A stretch of DNA of 64,000 bases from JBOGVZ01 sp050692985 (lineage in GTDB: Bacteria > Actinomycetota > UBA4738 > CALAEC01): NCBI GenBank assembly GCA_050692985.1, contig JBOGVZ010000085.1:62001-126000 (forward strand), written 5' to 3'. The notes beneath the pieces were generated by a model, which saw only the letters and a program-made list of their open reading frames with translations, made no database searches and was not told the origin of the DNA. Below, in pieces: positions 7,405 through 15,885 of this stretch. A program made the position numbers and the translations under genes. The number at the start of each line of letters is the position of its first letter. The first letter of the stretch is position 1.

Positions 7405-8514
7405 ATGATCACCCCGACGACCACAGGCCCCCGACGCCCGAGCGTGCTGCTCCGGGCCGCGGCGGCCGGGACGGCGTTGGTCCTGCTGGCCTCGGCGCCG
7501 GCCGCCGCCGGGAGGGCTTCCACCGCCACGGTCGCCCAGCCGGTGGCCGGCGGGCTGGCGTTCCCGGCGGCCTTCACCTTCGCCCCAGACGGCCGGATCT
7601 TCTACGGCGAGCGGTTCACCGGCGAGATCCGGGTCCTGGACCCGGCCACCGGTCAAGACACCCTGTTCTTCACCCTGCCCGCCGTGGCCACCTCCGGGGA
7701 GCAAGGGCTCCTCGGGCTGGCCCTCCATCACCGCTATCCCCGCAAGCCTCTGGTCTACGCCTTCTACACGAAGACCGGGCCCCAGAACCTCATCGTCCGG
7801 ATCCGCGACTCAGGGGGCACCGGCGCCGACCTCCGAACGCTGGTGACCCTTCCCGCGGGGACCATCCACAACGGCGGAGTGATCCATTTCGGACCCGACC
7901 GCATGCTCTACGCCGTGGTGGGAGAGGTGGGGGTCCCGGCCAACGCCCAGCTCCTGTCCACCACCGCGGGCAAGGTCCTGCGGATGACCGACGCTGGCCG
8001 GCCGCCCCGCAACAACCCGTTCGCCGAGAGCCTCGTGTACTCGTTCGGACATCGGAACATGTTCGGGTTCGCCTGGGACCACCTCACGAGGAGGCTGTGG
8101 GTGACCGAGAACGGCCCCGAGTGCAACGATGAGGTCAACCTGGTGGTGGCCGGAGGCAACTACGCGTGGGGGCCCAATCAGACCTGCGCGGGCTCGCCGC
8201 CGGAGAACACGAACCAGGACGGGCCCTCGCCCCGCTTGCTGCCCGAGGTGTTCTACGGTCCCCCGATGATCGCCCCCACCGGAGCCGCGTTCTGCCGGGG
8301 CTGCGGGCTCCCCGGACAGGAGGGCAACCTCATCTTCGGGGCCTGGAACGACGGCATCCTCCGGAGCCTTGTCCTGGACGCCGAGCGAGACGACGTGGCC
8401 TCCCAGTCCATCCTGTACGACCATCCCTCCGGGGTCCTGGCGGTGGAGCGCGGGCCGGACGGCGCGCTGTACTTCAGCGATCCGGACGAGATCTTCAAGC
8501 TCGTCTCGTCGTGA
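7405..8514 (+). CDS. Secreted PQQ-dependent sugar dehydrogenase family protein
   Basis: A 369-residue six-bladed beta-propeller of the soluble aldose/glucose dehydrogenase family (GSDH). The ATG at 7405 has a strong AGGAGG 7 bases upstream and begins a signal peptide (leucine- and alanine-rich, cleavage after about residue 36 at SAPAAAG). Family signatures include GEQGLLGLALH, HNGGVIHFGPD (containing the catalytic-type His), FGHRNMFGFAWD and ENGPECNDEVN (calcium and PQQ region). Family members oxidise aldoses outside the membrane using PQQ. No PQQ synthesis genes are in this window, so the cofactor may be scavenged. Its stop overlaps the start of the MFS gene (GTGA). Confidence 0.88.
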   Translation: MITPTTTGPRRPSVLLRAAAAGTALVLLASAPAAAGRASTATVAQPVAGGLAFPAAFTFAPDGRIFYGERFTGEIRVLDPATGQDTLFFTLPAVATSGEQGLLGLALHHRYPRKPLVYAFYTKTGPQNLIVRIRDSGGTGADLRTLVTLPAGTIHNGGVIHFGPDRMLYAVVGEVGVPANAQLLSTTAGKVLRMTDAGRPPRNNPFAESLVYSFGHRNMFGFAWDHLTRRLWVTENGPECNDEVNLVVAGGNYAWGPNQTCAGSPPENTNQDGPSPRLLPEVFYGPPMIAPTGAAFCRGCGLPGQEGNLIFGAWNDGILRSLVLDAERDDVASQSILYDHPSGVLAVERGPDGALYFSDPDEIFKLVSS

Positions 8515-9845
8515 ACGCCGGGATCATCCGCACGCCGGGGAGGGGCTCGCCGAAACTCACCGACACCCAGAGGGTGATCCGCAGCTACCTGCTGATCACC
8601 GGGCTGTTCACGCTGTCCGCGTCGGTGATCTGGGGCGTGAACACGTTGTTCCTCCTGGGTGCCGGGCTGGACATCTTCGAGGTGTTCCTGGCCAACGCCG
8701 CGTTCACGGCCTCGATGGTGGTGTTCGAGGTGCCCACCGGAGTGGTCGCCGATACGGTGGGACGGCGGGCCTCCTTCCTGTTGAGCGAGGCGGTTCTCCT
8801 GGTGGGCACGCTGGCGTACGTGGGAGCGGCCGAGCTCGGTGGTGGGGTGGGCTGGTTCGCCGCCACCGGCGTGATCCTGGGCCTGGGCTACACCTTCTAC
8901 TCGGGGGCCGTGGAGGCCTGGGTGGTGGATGCCCTGCGGGCCACCGGCCACCACGGCGACCTCGACCGCGTGTTCGCCCGGGGTTCGATGGTGGCGGGGG
9001 CGGCCATGCTGGTCGGGACGGTTGGGGGAGGCCTGGTCGGCACCCTGGACCTGTCGGCGCCGTACCTGGTCCGGTCCGCCCTGGTGGCCGCGGCCTTCGT
9101 CGTTGGCTTCGTCCGGATGCACGAGGTCGGGTTCACCCCCCGCCCCTTGCGGTGGGGGCGGGTGGCGGGCGAGATGGCCGCGGTGGGACGGGCCGGAGTG
9201 ACGTACGGGTGGGGGCGGCCGTCGGTGCGGCTGCTGATCATGGTCTCGTTCGTCCAGTGGGGCTTCTTCGCGTGGGCCTGGTACGCCTGGCAGCCGTACT
9301 TCCTGGACCTGTTGGGCCGAAACCTGGTGTGGGTGTCGGGGCTGATCGCGGCGCTGTTCGCCCTGGCCAGCATCACCGGCAACGCGCTGGTGGGGCGGGT
9401 GGCCCGGCCGGGTCGTCGCCGGACCACGATCCTGCTGGCGATGGCATCGATCTTCACGGTGGCCGCGGTGGGGGTGGGGACGATCCGGGTGTTCTGGATC
9501 GCCGTGCCCCTGTTCCTGGTGGGCGCGGTGGTCATGGGGGTCCAGGGCCCGATCAAGCAGGCCTACCTCCACCAGGTCATCCCCAGCCCGCAGCGAGCCA
9601 CGATCGTGTCGTTCCAGTCGATGATCGCCGGGGTGGGGAGCTCCGGAGGGGAAGCGGGGCTCGGGTACCTGTCGCGGGTGCGATCGATCGGCGACGGCTT
9701 CCTGATCGGAGGTCTGTCCACCGCGCTGGTGCTGCCGCTGCTGCTTCGGCTCCGGCACCTGCACGAGCCCGCGGACGTCGTCAGCGAGGAGGTCTCCACC
9801 GGGGCGACCGCAGCGCAGGTGCACGAGCCGGCGGCGGTGGAGTGA
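8511..9845 (+). CDS. Major facilitator superfamily transporter
   Basis: A 444-residue transporter with about 12 hydrophobic segments. The loop after helix 2 has the MFS motif A form (GVVADTVGRRAS). GTG 8511 overlaps the previous stop by 4 bases. There is no separate RBS, so translation is likely coupled to the sugar dehydrogenase gene. Sequence alone does not name a substrate. Drug/proton antiport is common for this shape of protein, and the neighbour suggests a sugar or its acid as an alternative. It is convergent with ctaG, with only 13 bases between stops. Confidence 0.85.
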   Translation: MNAGIIRTPGRGSPKLTDTQRVIRSYLLITGLFTLSASVIWGVNTLFLLGAGLDIFEVFLANAAFTASMVVFEVPTGVVADTVGRRASFLLSEAVLLVGTLAYVGAAELGGGVGWFAATGVILGLGYTFYSGAVEAWVVDALRATGHHGDLDRVFARGSMVAGAAMLVGTVGGGLVGTLDLSAPYLVRSALVAAAFVVGFVRMHEVGFTPRPLRWGRVAGEMAAVGRAGVTYGWGRPSVRLLIMVSFVQWGFFAWAWYAWQPYFLDLLGRNLVWVSGLIAALFALASITGNALVGRVARPGRRRTTILLAMASIFTVAAVGVGTIRVFWIAVPLFLVGAVVMGVQGPIKQAYLHQVIPSPQRATIVSFQSMIAGVGSSGGEAGLGYLSRVRSIGDGFLIGGLSTALVLPLLLRLRHLHEPADVVSEEVSTGATAAQVHEPAAVE

Positions 9846-9858
9846 ATCAGCGCGTCCG

Positions 9859-10656
9859 CTACCCGCCCTCCGGCCGAGGGAGCGCCGGGGCATCCGCGCT
9901 CCGGCCCGCGGCGCGCTCTGCCCGGGCCCACGAGGATGCCACCAACACCACGGCCAGGAGCATCAGCAGACCCCCACCGGTCCACATGATGGCCGCCGCG
10001 GACCGTTGGTCGGCCAGGGCCGCCGGGTCGGCCGCGTAGTGGGCGTAGAGCACGGCGTCCGCCTGGAACAGGGACGACGCCAGGAGGGCGTTCGCCGGGA
10101 GCGCCAGGAACAGGTACAGCAGGCGGGCTCCGTGGCCCAGGCGCCACGGCGAGGGCTCCACGGCCAGCACCGGGAACCAGAACAGCACGGCTGCGCCCAG
10201 GTACAGGGCGTGCTCGAGGACGTGGACCGCCGGCCGCTCCAGGGCCAGCTGGTACAGGGCCGTGTAGTGGGAGGCCCACAGGACCACCACGAACGTCGAC
10301 CAGGCGGCCACCGGATGGGTCACCGCGTGGACCGGGCGGCTGCGCAGCGCCGCGGCCACGGCCCGGCGACCCCGGGGAGGGCCCGCCCGCCGGACCACCA
10401 GGAGCGGGCGACCGAGCAGGAGCAGCGGAGCGGCCACCAGGGCGATCACCAGGTGCTGGACCATGTGCCACGAGAACGACGCTCCGGCAGCGGCCTCGAG
10501 CGGCCCCACCAGGGCCAGCCCCAACGCCGACAGGCCGGCCAGGAACACCCACACGCGGCGGCGGGGGAACCGTTCCCCGGGGCGGAGGGCGTCGTGCCGG
10601 CGAACGCCCGTCAGGTACAGGACCGCGGCCGCCGCCAGGACCACGGCCGTGCTCAC
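9859..10656 (-). CDS. ctaG: Cytochrome c oxidase assembly factor, caa3 CtaG type
   Basis: A 265-residue membrane protein with about seven hydrophobic segments. The family pattern is visible: SWHMVQHLVIALVAAPLLLLG, HYTALYQLALERPAVHVLEH and AVLFWFPVL. The histidine pairs are typical of caa3-type CtaG proteins, which help insert copper into oxidase subunit I. GTG 10656 was chosen because it overlaps the qcrB stop (GTGA); a longer frame upstream is out-of-frame qcrB and has no membrane character. It is the last gene of the ctaE-qcrCAB-ctaG operon. Confidence 0.85.
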   Translation of the reverse strand: MSTAVVLAAAAVLYLTGVRRHDALRPGERFPRRRVWVFLAGLSALGLALVGPLEAAAGASFSWHMVQHLVIALVAAPLLLLGRPLLVVRRAGPPRGRRAVAAALRSRPVHAVTHPVAAWSTFVVVLWASHYTALYQLALERPAVHVLEHALYLGAAVLFWFPVLAVEPSPWRLGHGARLLYLFLALPANALLASSLFQADAVLYAHYAADPAALADQRSAAAIMWTGGGLLMLLAVVLVASSWARAERAAGRSADAPALPRPEGG

Positions 10657-12026
10657 TCCTCCTCCTCCTCTTCCCGGAACCCTCCCGTCGCGGTCCGGCG
10701 AAGCGTGATCGTGCGGTGCCCCCGGATCGGGTGGATCTCCCGCTCCTTCAGCTCTCGCATCAGCCGGTACGTCCCGTAGCCGACCACCGGCGGCAGGACC
10801 ACCACCAGGACCCGGAACACGCGGGTCACGGCCTCCACGGGGACGCCGAAGAACTCGCCGAGCACGTCGTTGCTCCCGGCCAGCGTGAGGATCCCGGTGA
10901 ACGCCAGCGCCGCGGCACCCACCCCGGTCCGCCACGGCACGTCTCTGGGCCGGTCCAGGAGGTGGTGGAGGCCGTGGTCACCGGTGATCCGCCGCTCGAT
11001 CCACGGCCACAGGAACATGATCGTGAAGAACAGCCCGGGGATGACCACGCCGGGCCAGAAGACTTCCGACACGGTGTGCTCGAAGGCCTGGATCTGCCAG
11101 TCGGGGAACAGCCGAAGGGCCCCCTCGAGCCACCCCAGGTACCAGTCGGGCTGCGCCGGCGAGCTCACCACGGAGGGGTCGAAGGGCCCGTACAGCCACA
11201 CGGGGTTGATCTGCACCAACCCGCCCATGCCGGCCAGGACCCCGAACACCACGAACGCCACGCCGGCGCCCTTCATCGTGTAGTTGGGCCACAGCGGCGA
11301 GCCCACCACGTTGTCCTCGGTGCGCCCCGGGCCCCGGAACTGGCTGTGCTTCTGGTGCCACACCAGCCCGAGGTGCACCGCCAGCGCCGCGGCGATCAGA
11401 GCGGGGAACGCCATGATGTGCATCACGTGGAGGCGGCTGATGATCTCGGCCGTGGGGAACTCGCCACCGAACACCAGGAACGCCGCCCACGTTCCCACGA
11501 ACGGGATCGACAGCAGCACCGAGTACGCGATCCTCAGCCCGGTGCCGGAGAGCAGGTCGTCGGGCAGCGAGTACCCCGTGAAGCCGGCGCCGATCCCCAG
11601 CAACAGCAGCGTCCCCCCCAGCACCCAGTTGATGTCCCGGGGCTTGCGGAAGGCGCCGGTGAAGAACACACGCATCAGGTGCAGGACGATGGCGGCCACG
11701 AACACCAGCGCGGCCCAGTGATGGGTCTGGCGCATCACCATGCCGGCCCGAACATCGAAGGAGACGCGCAGGACCGACTCGTAGGCCGCCGACATCTCCT
11801 GGCCCCGGAGCGCCGCGTACGTCCCGTCGTACACGACCTCCCGGCCGGAGGCCACGAAGAAGAACGTCAGGAAGACCCCCGTGGCCACCAGCAGGATGAA
11901 GCTGTACAGGGCCATCTCGCCGAGCATGAACGCCCAGTGGTCGGGGAATGCCTTGCGCAGGGCCCGGCGGGCGAACGAGGCCGTCCCCACCCGGTCGTCC
12001 AGCCACCCGAACGCCCGCCGCATCAT
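10653..12026 (-). CDS. qcrB: Ubiquinol/menaquinol-cytochrome c reductase cytochrome b subunit
   Basis: A 457-residue cytochrome b of the bc1 complex, which oxidises quinol at the Qo site. Visible features are HHWAALVFVAAIVLH (heme histidines of one helix), GYSLPDDLLSG (Qo-side loop after helix C), HVMHIMAFPALIAAALAVHL (second pair of heme histidines) and PDWYLGWLEG. The last is the Qo loop, with PDWY in place of the classical PEWY. The C-terminus is highly acidic (EEEEEE), and its stop overlaps the ctaG start. It fits the long actinobacterial/Gram-positive type, in which cyt b6 and subunit IV regions are fused. Confidence 0.95.
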   Translation of the reverse strand: MMRRAFGWLDDRVGTASFARRALRKAFPDHWAFMLGEMALYSFILLVATGVFLTFFFVASGREVVYDGTYAALRGQEMSAAYESVLRVSFDVRAGMVMRQTHHWAALVFVAAIVLHLMRVFFTGAFRKPRDINWVLGGTLLLLGIGAGFTGYSLPDDLLSGTGLRIAYSVLLSIPFVGTWAAFLVFGGEFPTAEIISRLHVMHIMAFPALIAAALAVHLGLVWHQKHSQFRGPGRTEDNVVGSPLWPNYTMKGAGVAFVVFGVLAGMGGLVQINPVWLYGPFDPSVVSSPAQPDWYLGWLEGALRLFPDWQIQAFEHTVSEVFWPGVVIPGLFFTIMFLWPWIERRITGDHGLHHLLDRPRDVPWRTGVGAAALAFTGILTLAGSNDVLGEFFGVPVEAVTRVFRVLVVVLPPVVGYGTYRLMRELKEREIHPIRGHRTITLRRTATGGFREEEEEE

Positions 12027-12030
12027 CGGG

Positions 12031-12864
12031 TCACGGCCGGTTCCAGAAGGCCGGGCCGATCGGCTCGGGGAAGTCGCCGCCGGCCACCAGCCGGCCGTCC
12101 TCCCCCACCTCGAGCGGCAGCTGGGGCAGCGGGCGGGCGGCCGGACCGAACACCGGCTCGGCCCCCCGGAGCACGTCGAACGTGGACTGATGGCACGGGC
12201 ACAGCAGCTCCTGGGTCTGGGCCAGGTACAGCCCCACCGGGCAGCCCGCGTGGGTGCACACCTTCGAGTAGGCCACGTAGCCCTCCGGGGCCCCCACCAG
12301 CCGGTCCGGCGGGAGGTCCAGCGAGCCCGGCTCGACCCGGATCAGCAGGGTCTGCGAGTCCGCCGACCCCACGTGGCCCTCCGGGAACACGGTGATCACC
12401 GAGCCCACCTCGAGGGTGTCGAGCGTCACGGCGGCGCCGTCCTCCCCCACCAGGGCCGCCCCTGGCCGCCACTGGGTTCGGAACAGGGTTCGGCCCGGAC
12501 CGGGTCCGAGCGATCGGATGGGGAACAGGGCCGCGAACCCCAGGGCTCCCAGGGCCCCCACCAGGAGCCGCACCAGGAACCGCCGCCGGGTGATGTCAGC
12601 CCCGCCCCGGTCCAGGGCGTCCTCGGCGGCCTCGCGCTCCGGCTCGGGCGACGGCCCCAGGTGACGGGCCTCGGTGATCTGGTCGGGCCGAAGGAGTCGC
12701 TTGCCCCACAGGATCAGGCCGAAGCCGAGCCCACCGAGCGCCACGGCCAGGAGCGCACCCTCGACCTGCGTCTGCCCCCCCAGGATGTAGGTGACCCCCA
12801 GCCCGATCCCGGCCAGGATGGCCAGGACGAAGGCCACCGCCGCGGGAGCCTCGGGCCGACTCAT
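12031..12864 (-). CDS. qcrA: Rieske iron-sulfur subunit of the bc1 complex
   Basis: A 277-residue membrane-anchored Rieske protein. Two hydrophobic segments occur in the first 60 residues (about 8-28 and 36-54). A third follows a twin-arginine-like TRRRFL at about residues 95-118, as in the three-helix actinobacterial QcrA. The 2Fe-2S ligands are in CTHAGCPVGL and CPCHQS near residues 207-230. The two remaining cysteines there form the usual disulfide. It transfers electrons from quinol at QcrB to QcrC. The start overlaps the qcrC stop (ATGA), and there are 4 bases between its stop and the qcrB start. Confidence 0.95.
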   Translation of the reverse strand: MSRPEAPAAVAFVLAILAGIGLGVTYILGGQTQVEGALLAVALGGLGFGLILWGKRLLRPDQITEARHLGPSPEPEREAAEDALDRGGADITRRRFLVRLLVGALGALGFAALFPIRSLGPGPGRTLFRTQWRPGAALVGEDGAAVTLDTLEVGSVITVFPEGHVGSADSQTLLIRVEPGSLDLPPDRLVGAPEGYVAYSKVCTHAGCPVGLYLAQTQELLCPCHQSTFDVLRGAEPVFGPAARPLPQLPLEVGEDGRLVAGGDFPEPIGPAFWNRP

Positions 12865-13604
12865 TCCCTGGTCCCGGTGAACCGGATCGCCAGGACCAGG
12901 AGCCCGAGGCCAAGGACCACACCCACGAAGCCCTCCACGACCGGTCCGACGTGGCCGAGCCCGATCCCTCCGGGGTTCTGTCCTTCCCGGAGCGCCAGGA
13001 CGTAGCGGACCACCGAGTCGAGGTCCTCCCGGTCGATCGTCTCCGGACCGAACCGGGGCATCGCCCCGGGGCCGATCCTGGCCGCCTCCGCCAGCTCGGT
13101 GGGCGTGGCCGCATCGAGCGGGGGGGCCACGGCCCCTCCCCCGACCGAGGCGCCCTGGGCCCCGGCCCCGTGGCAGGCCAGGCAGTTGGCCGCGTAGACG
13201 GCTCGGCCCCGGGCCAGGTCCCCGGCTCCGGGCTCCACCTCGGGGACCGCAGGACCACCCGGGGCCAGCGACGTGACGTATCCGACGATGGCCCCGATCT
13301 CCCCGGGGGTGAACGCGACCGGGCCGCGCACCGGCTGTGCCGCCGGGTCAGCCAACGGCATGCGACCCGTGGACAGCATGAAGTCCACCGACGCCGCTCC
13401 CACCCCCAGTAGCGGCGGCCCCTGGGACGTGCCCCCGGCCCCGGGGCCGTGGCAGCTCGCGCAATTGGCCACGAACAGGTCCCGGCCCTCCTCGACGATG
13501 TCCTCCTGGCCCACGGCCGGGCGAGAGGCCCATCCGGCCGCCACGAGGAGGACGGTGGCCACCCCCGCGGCGGCGACGTGCCGGCTCGCCGCCCGGGCCG
13601 TCAT
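12861..13604 (-). CDS. qcrC: Diheme cytochrome c subunit of the bc1 complex
   Basis: A 247-residue protein with an N-terminal signal/anchor helix (residues 8-30), two c-type heme sites CASCH (about residue 50) and CLACH (about residue 150), axial-ligand regions with Met (STGRMPLAD, GAMPRFG), and a C-terminal membrane helix ending in a short basic tail. Two-heme QcrC takes electrons from the Rieske protein and passes them directly to the aa3 oxidase, replacing a soluble cytochrome c. Heme attachment would depend on the ccm operon about 1.6 kb away. The ATG at 13604 overlaps the ctaE stop (ATGA). Confidence 0.95.
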   Translation of the reverse strand: MTARAASRHVAAAGVATVLLVAAGWASRPAVGQEDIVEEGRDLFVANCASCHGPGAGGTSQGPPLLGVGAASVDFMLSTGRMPLADPAAQPVRGPVAFTPGEIGAIVGYVTSLAPGGPAVPEVEPGAGDLARGRAVYAANCLACHGAGAQGASVGGGAVAPPLDAATPTELAEAARIGPGAMPRFGPETIDREDLDSVVRYVLALREGQNPGGIGLGHVGPVVEGFVGVVLGLGLLVLAIRFTGTRE

Positions 13605-14191
13605 CGGATCAGGTAGATCGTCCCGAAGATCGTCAGCCACACCGCGTCCACGAAGTGCCAGTAGTAGCCCACCGCCTCCGGGCCGCCGAGGTGCCGCGGC
13701 CCGTACACCCCCCGGGCCGCCCGGGCCGTGACCACGGGGATCAGGGCCAGGCCCACGGCCAGGTGGGCCCCGTGGGCTCCCAGCATCGTGAAGAACAGCG
13801 TGCCGTACGCGTGGGAGTCCACCCCGAACCCCGCGGTGGCGAACTCGTAGCCCTTGATCGCCAGGAAGACGGTTCCCAGCGCGAAGGTCACCGACAGCCA
13901 CCGCCGCAGGGCCCGATGGTCGCCCCGGCGCAGGCCCGTGGTCCCCGCATGCATCGTGAAGCTCGATGCGGTGAGCAGGACGGTGGCCGCGATCGTCAGC
14001 TCCATGTCGAGGTTCACACCGGAGGGCGGCCACGGCGAGGTATTGCTTCGGAGCGCGAAGTAGGCGGCGAACAGCCCGCCGAAGAACATCAGCTCGGAAG
14101 CGAGGAACAGCACCATCCCGAAGACCTGCGGCGGGGTCCGGGACCGAAGCGCGGGGCGGTCCGGGGCCAGCTCTCCGGGAGCGGAAGGCAC
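13601..14191 (-). CDS. ctaE: Cytochrome c oxidase subunit III
   Basis: A 196-residue membrane protein with five hydrophobic segments. Family signatures are FGMVLFLASELMFFGGLFAAY, TMLGAHGAHLAVGL (conserved His) and YYWHFVDAVWLTIF near the C-terminus. It stabilises oxidase subunit I and its proton uptake. The start is GTG 14191, 7 bases after a -10 element, so the mRNA is predicted to be leaderless. It is the first gene of the minus-strand operon ctaE-qcrC-qcrA-qcrB-ctaG, with 4-base overlaps at most joints. ctaD and ctaF are about 12 kb away on the opposite strand. Confidence 0.95.
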   Translation of the reverse strand: MPSAPGELAPDRPALRSRTPPQVFGMVLFLASELMFFGGLFAAYFALRSNTSPWPPSGVNLDMELTIAATVLLTASSFTMHAGTTGLRRGDHRALRRWLSVTFALGTVFLAIKGYEFATAGFGVDSHAYGTLFFTMLGAHGAHLAVGLALIPVVTARAARGVYGPRHLGGPEAVGYYWHFVDAVWLTIFGTIYLIR

Positions 14192-14198
14192 GCCTCAG

Positions 14199-14227
14199 GG
14201 TGTACCAACCCAACCCTGCCCAGTCAA
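14199..14227 (-). promoter_or_regulatory. Promoter of the ctaE-qcrCAB-ctaG operon
   Basis: On the minus strand TTGACT (14227-14222), a 17-base spacer and TACACC (14204-14199) are followed after 7 bases by the GTG of ctaE. The predicted transcript starts at or within a base or two of the start codon. Confidence 0.7.
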
Positions 14228-14257
14228 ACGCCGCGGACGCGGGACCCGGGCCGGTCG

Positions 14258-14767
14258 CTACCGGGGATCGCGCTCGACGGTGATGGAGTCCTTGCCCCGG
14301 AGGATCCCCTCCGCGCGTTCGATCTCCCCGGGATCCTCCGAGGTGACCCGGATGCGCACGCCGTCGGACGTCGGCTCGTGGGTGAGCTCCCAGTCATCGG
14401 ACATGGCCGGCGTGGCCAGGCCGGTCATCACGCCACCCACCGCCCCGCCCGCCACGCCGCCACCGATGGCCGCGGCCCACATCACCGGTCCGCCGAAGCC
14501 CCCCGTGGCGATGCCGGCGGCCACCGCACCGATGACCGCCCCGATGACCGAGCCCACCAGGAGCCCGGTGATGGCCCGCTTGCCCACGTGGCCGGTGACC
14601 CGGAGGTCCCGTTCCGCGGTCACCGGGTCGTCGGCGGCCCGCGCAGCCGGCTCGCCCTCCAGCGAGATCTCCGCGGCCTCGATGCCGCTCCGCTCGAGCG
14701 CGGTCATGGCCTCGCGGGCCCGATCCATGTCCGGGTAGACCCCCAGGATTGTGTGACGTTCAGGCAT
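14258..14767 (-). CDS. General stress protein-like glycine-zipper protein
   Basis: A 169-residue protein. The first 45 residues (ILGVYPDMDRAREAMTALERSGIEAAEISL) form a small alpha/beta module like the N-terminus of general stress protein 17M/YflT-type proteins. The middle (about residues 65-118) is a long Gly/Ala-rich glycine-zipper membrane segment. The C-terminus is a second small domain (TSDGVRIRVTSEDPGEIERAEGIL). ATG 14767 has AAGGAG 7 bases upstream. The biochemical role is not known. The stress assignment comes from domain similarity and from a possible alternative-sigma promoter at 14789-14814. Confidence 0.7.
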   Translation of the reverse strand: MPERHTILGVYPDMDRAREAMTALERSGIEAAEISLEGEPAARAADDPVTAERDLRVTGHVGKRAITGLLVGSVIGAVIGAVAAGIATGGFGGPVMWAAAIGGGVAGGAVGGVMTGLATPAMSDDWELTHEPTSDGVRIRVTSEDPGEIERAEGILRGKDSITVERDPR

Positions 14768-14788
14768 CGAAGGCTCCTTTTCGCGTTC

Positions 14789-14814
14789 TTGCCCCTCCCG
14801 CTCGCGGGGCAAAC
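14789..14814 (-). promoter_or_regulatory. Possible SigB/SigF-type stress promoter
   Basis: On the minus strand GTTT (14814-14811), 16 bases and GGGCAA (14794-14789) resemble the actinobacterial stress-sigma consensus GTTT-N(15-17)-GGGTAT. It lies about 22 bases before the stress-protein start. The -10 half is imperfect. Confidence 0.3.
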
Positions 14815-14893
14815 GTTTCCCGGATCCACCGCTCGGGTAAGTCGCCGTCCCAAGCGGCGGCACGGGCGACCGGCCGTCAGAGAGGAGCCAGCG

Positions 14894-15076
14894 GTGTCTC
14901 GGTGCCCGGCCTGTGACTCGGTCAGGATCGTCGTCGTCGTCAGCCCGGAACGACGCGCCTTCTGCGCGCGTTGCGGGGCCCGGTGGATCCAGGATGGCTC
15001 GGTCCAGCGAGCCGTCCGCCGATCGATCCGGACGTCCGAGGCTCCCTCCTCGGCCACGCCGCTCCAACCGGCCTGA
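14894..15076 (+). CDS. Small zinc-ribbon protein
   Basis: A 60-residue protein starting at GTG 14894, with AGAGGAG 6 bases upstream. CPACDS near the N-terminus and CARCGARW at about residue 25 form a CxxC-x18-CxxC zinc ribbon, followed by a basic tail. Proteins like this often bind nucleic acid or act as accessory modules, but no specific role can be assigned. It is divergent from the stress protein gene and precedes ccmA by about 100 bases. Confidence 0.6.
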   Translation: MSRCPACDSVRIVVVVSPERRAFCARCGARWIQDGSVQRAVRRSIRTSEAPSSATPLQPA

Positions 15077-15160
15077 CCTTCGGCCCTCCGCACCGGCGGG
15101 GCCCAGGAACGCGGCCCCGCACGGGCCAAATCGGTCGAGCCGCTCCCGACCGGGCTACGG

Positions 15161-15166
15161 TATCCT
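15161..15166 (+). promoter_or_regulatory. -10 element for the ccm operon
   Basis: TATCCT is followed after 8 bases by the ccmA GTG, consistent with a leaderless ccm transcript. No convincing -35 is seen at the expected distance. Confidence 0.45.
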
Positions 15167-15174
15167 CGCCTGGC

Positions 15175-15885
15175 GTGGCCTCCCCCCGGACACCCGACGC
15201 CCTGCTCTCCGGCCACCGTCCGGACCACGATCGGACGGAGGTCCCCGCCGTTCGCCTGTCCGGGGTGACCCGGGTGTTCGACCTGGCTCCCGCCCTGGTA
15301 CGGGTCGACCTGCGGGTGGAACGGGGAGAGGTCCTCCTGCTCCGCGGCCCCAACGGGGCAGGGAAGAGCACGCTGCTCCGGGTGCTGGCCACGGCCATCT
15401 CCCCCACCTACGGATCGGGCCAGGTCCTGGGGTTCGACCTGGCCGGGGGACGAGAGGCCATCCGCCGGCGGACCGAGCTCATGGGCCACCGGACCAGGCT
15501 GTACGAGGGCCTGTCGGCCCGGGAGAACCTCCGATTCGTGTGCGACCTGTACGGGGCCCCGGCCGACGCCATCGCCCCCGCGCTGGGCCGGGTGGGACTG
15601 GCCGACGTGGCCGACGAGCGAGTGCGGACCTATTCCCAGGGCATGCGGCAGCGGGCCGCGCTGGCCCGGGCCATCCTCCGCTCGCCGGAGCTGCTCCTGC
15701 TCGACGAGCCCTACGCCGGGCTCGACGAGGACGCCAAGGAGGTCGTGGACGAGGTCATCGCCGAGGCTCGCCGGGGCGGCCGGACCGTGGTCCTGGCCAC
15801 CCACGACCCCCGCCGCGGTTCCCAGGCCACCCGGTCGCTGTTCATGGAGGGAGGCCGGCTCCTCCCGGAGGTGGCGACGCCGTGA
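15175..15885 (+). CDS. ccmA: Heme exporter ATP-binding protein CcmA
   Basis: A 236-residue ABC ATPase of the CcmAB complex, which drives release of heme-loaded CcmE from CcmC in cytochrome c maturation System I. Walker A is GPNGAGKST (about residue 58), the ABC signature is YSQGMRQR, Walker B is LLLLDEPYAGLDE, and the switch His is in LATHD. GTG 15175 is the only sensible start before the domain. It encodes about 25 extra residues ahead of the ABC core. Gene order, and the GTGA overlap with ccmB, separate it from other ABC ATPases. It is the first gene of a nine-gene operon. Confidence 0.92.
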   Translation: MASPRTPDALLSGHRPDHDRTEVPAVRLSGVTRVFDLAPALVRVDLRVERGEVLLLRGPNGAGKSTLLRVLATAISPTYGSGQVLGFDLAGGREAIRRRTELMGHRTRLYEGLSARENLRFVCDLYGAPADAIAPALGRVGLADVADERVRTYSQGMRQRAALARAILRSPELLLLDEPYAGLDEDAKEVVDEVIAEARRGGRTVVLATHDPRRGSQATRSLFMEGGRLLPEVATP

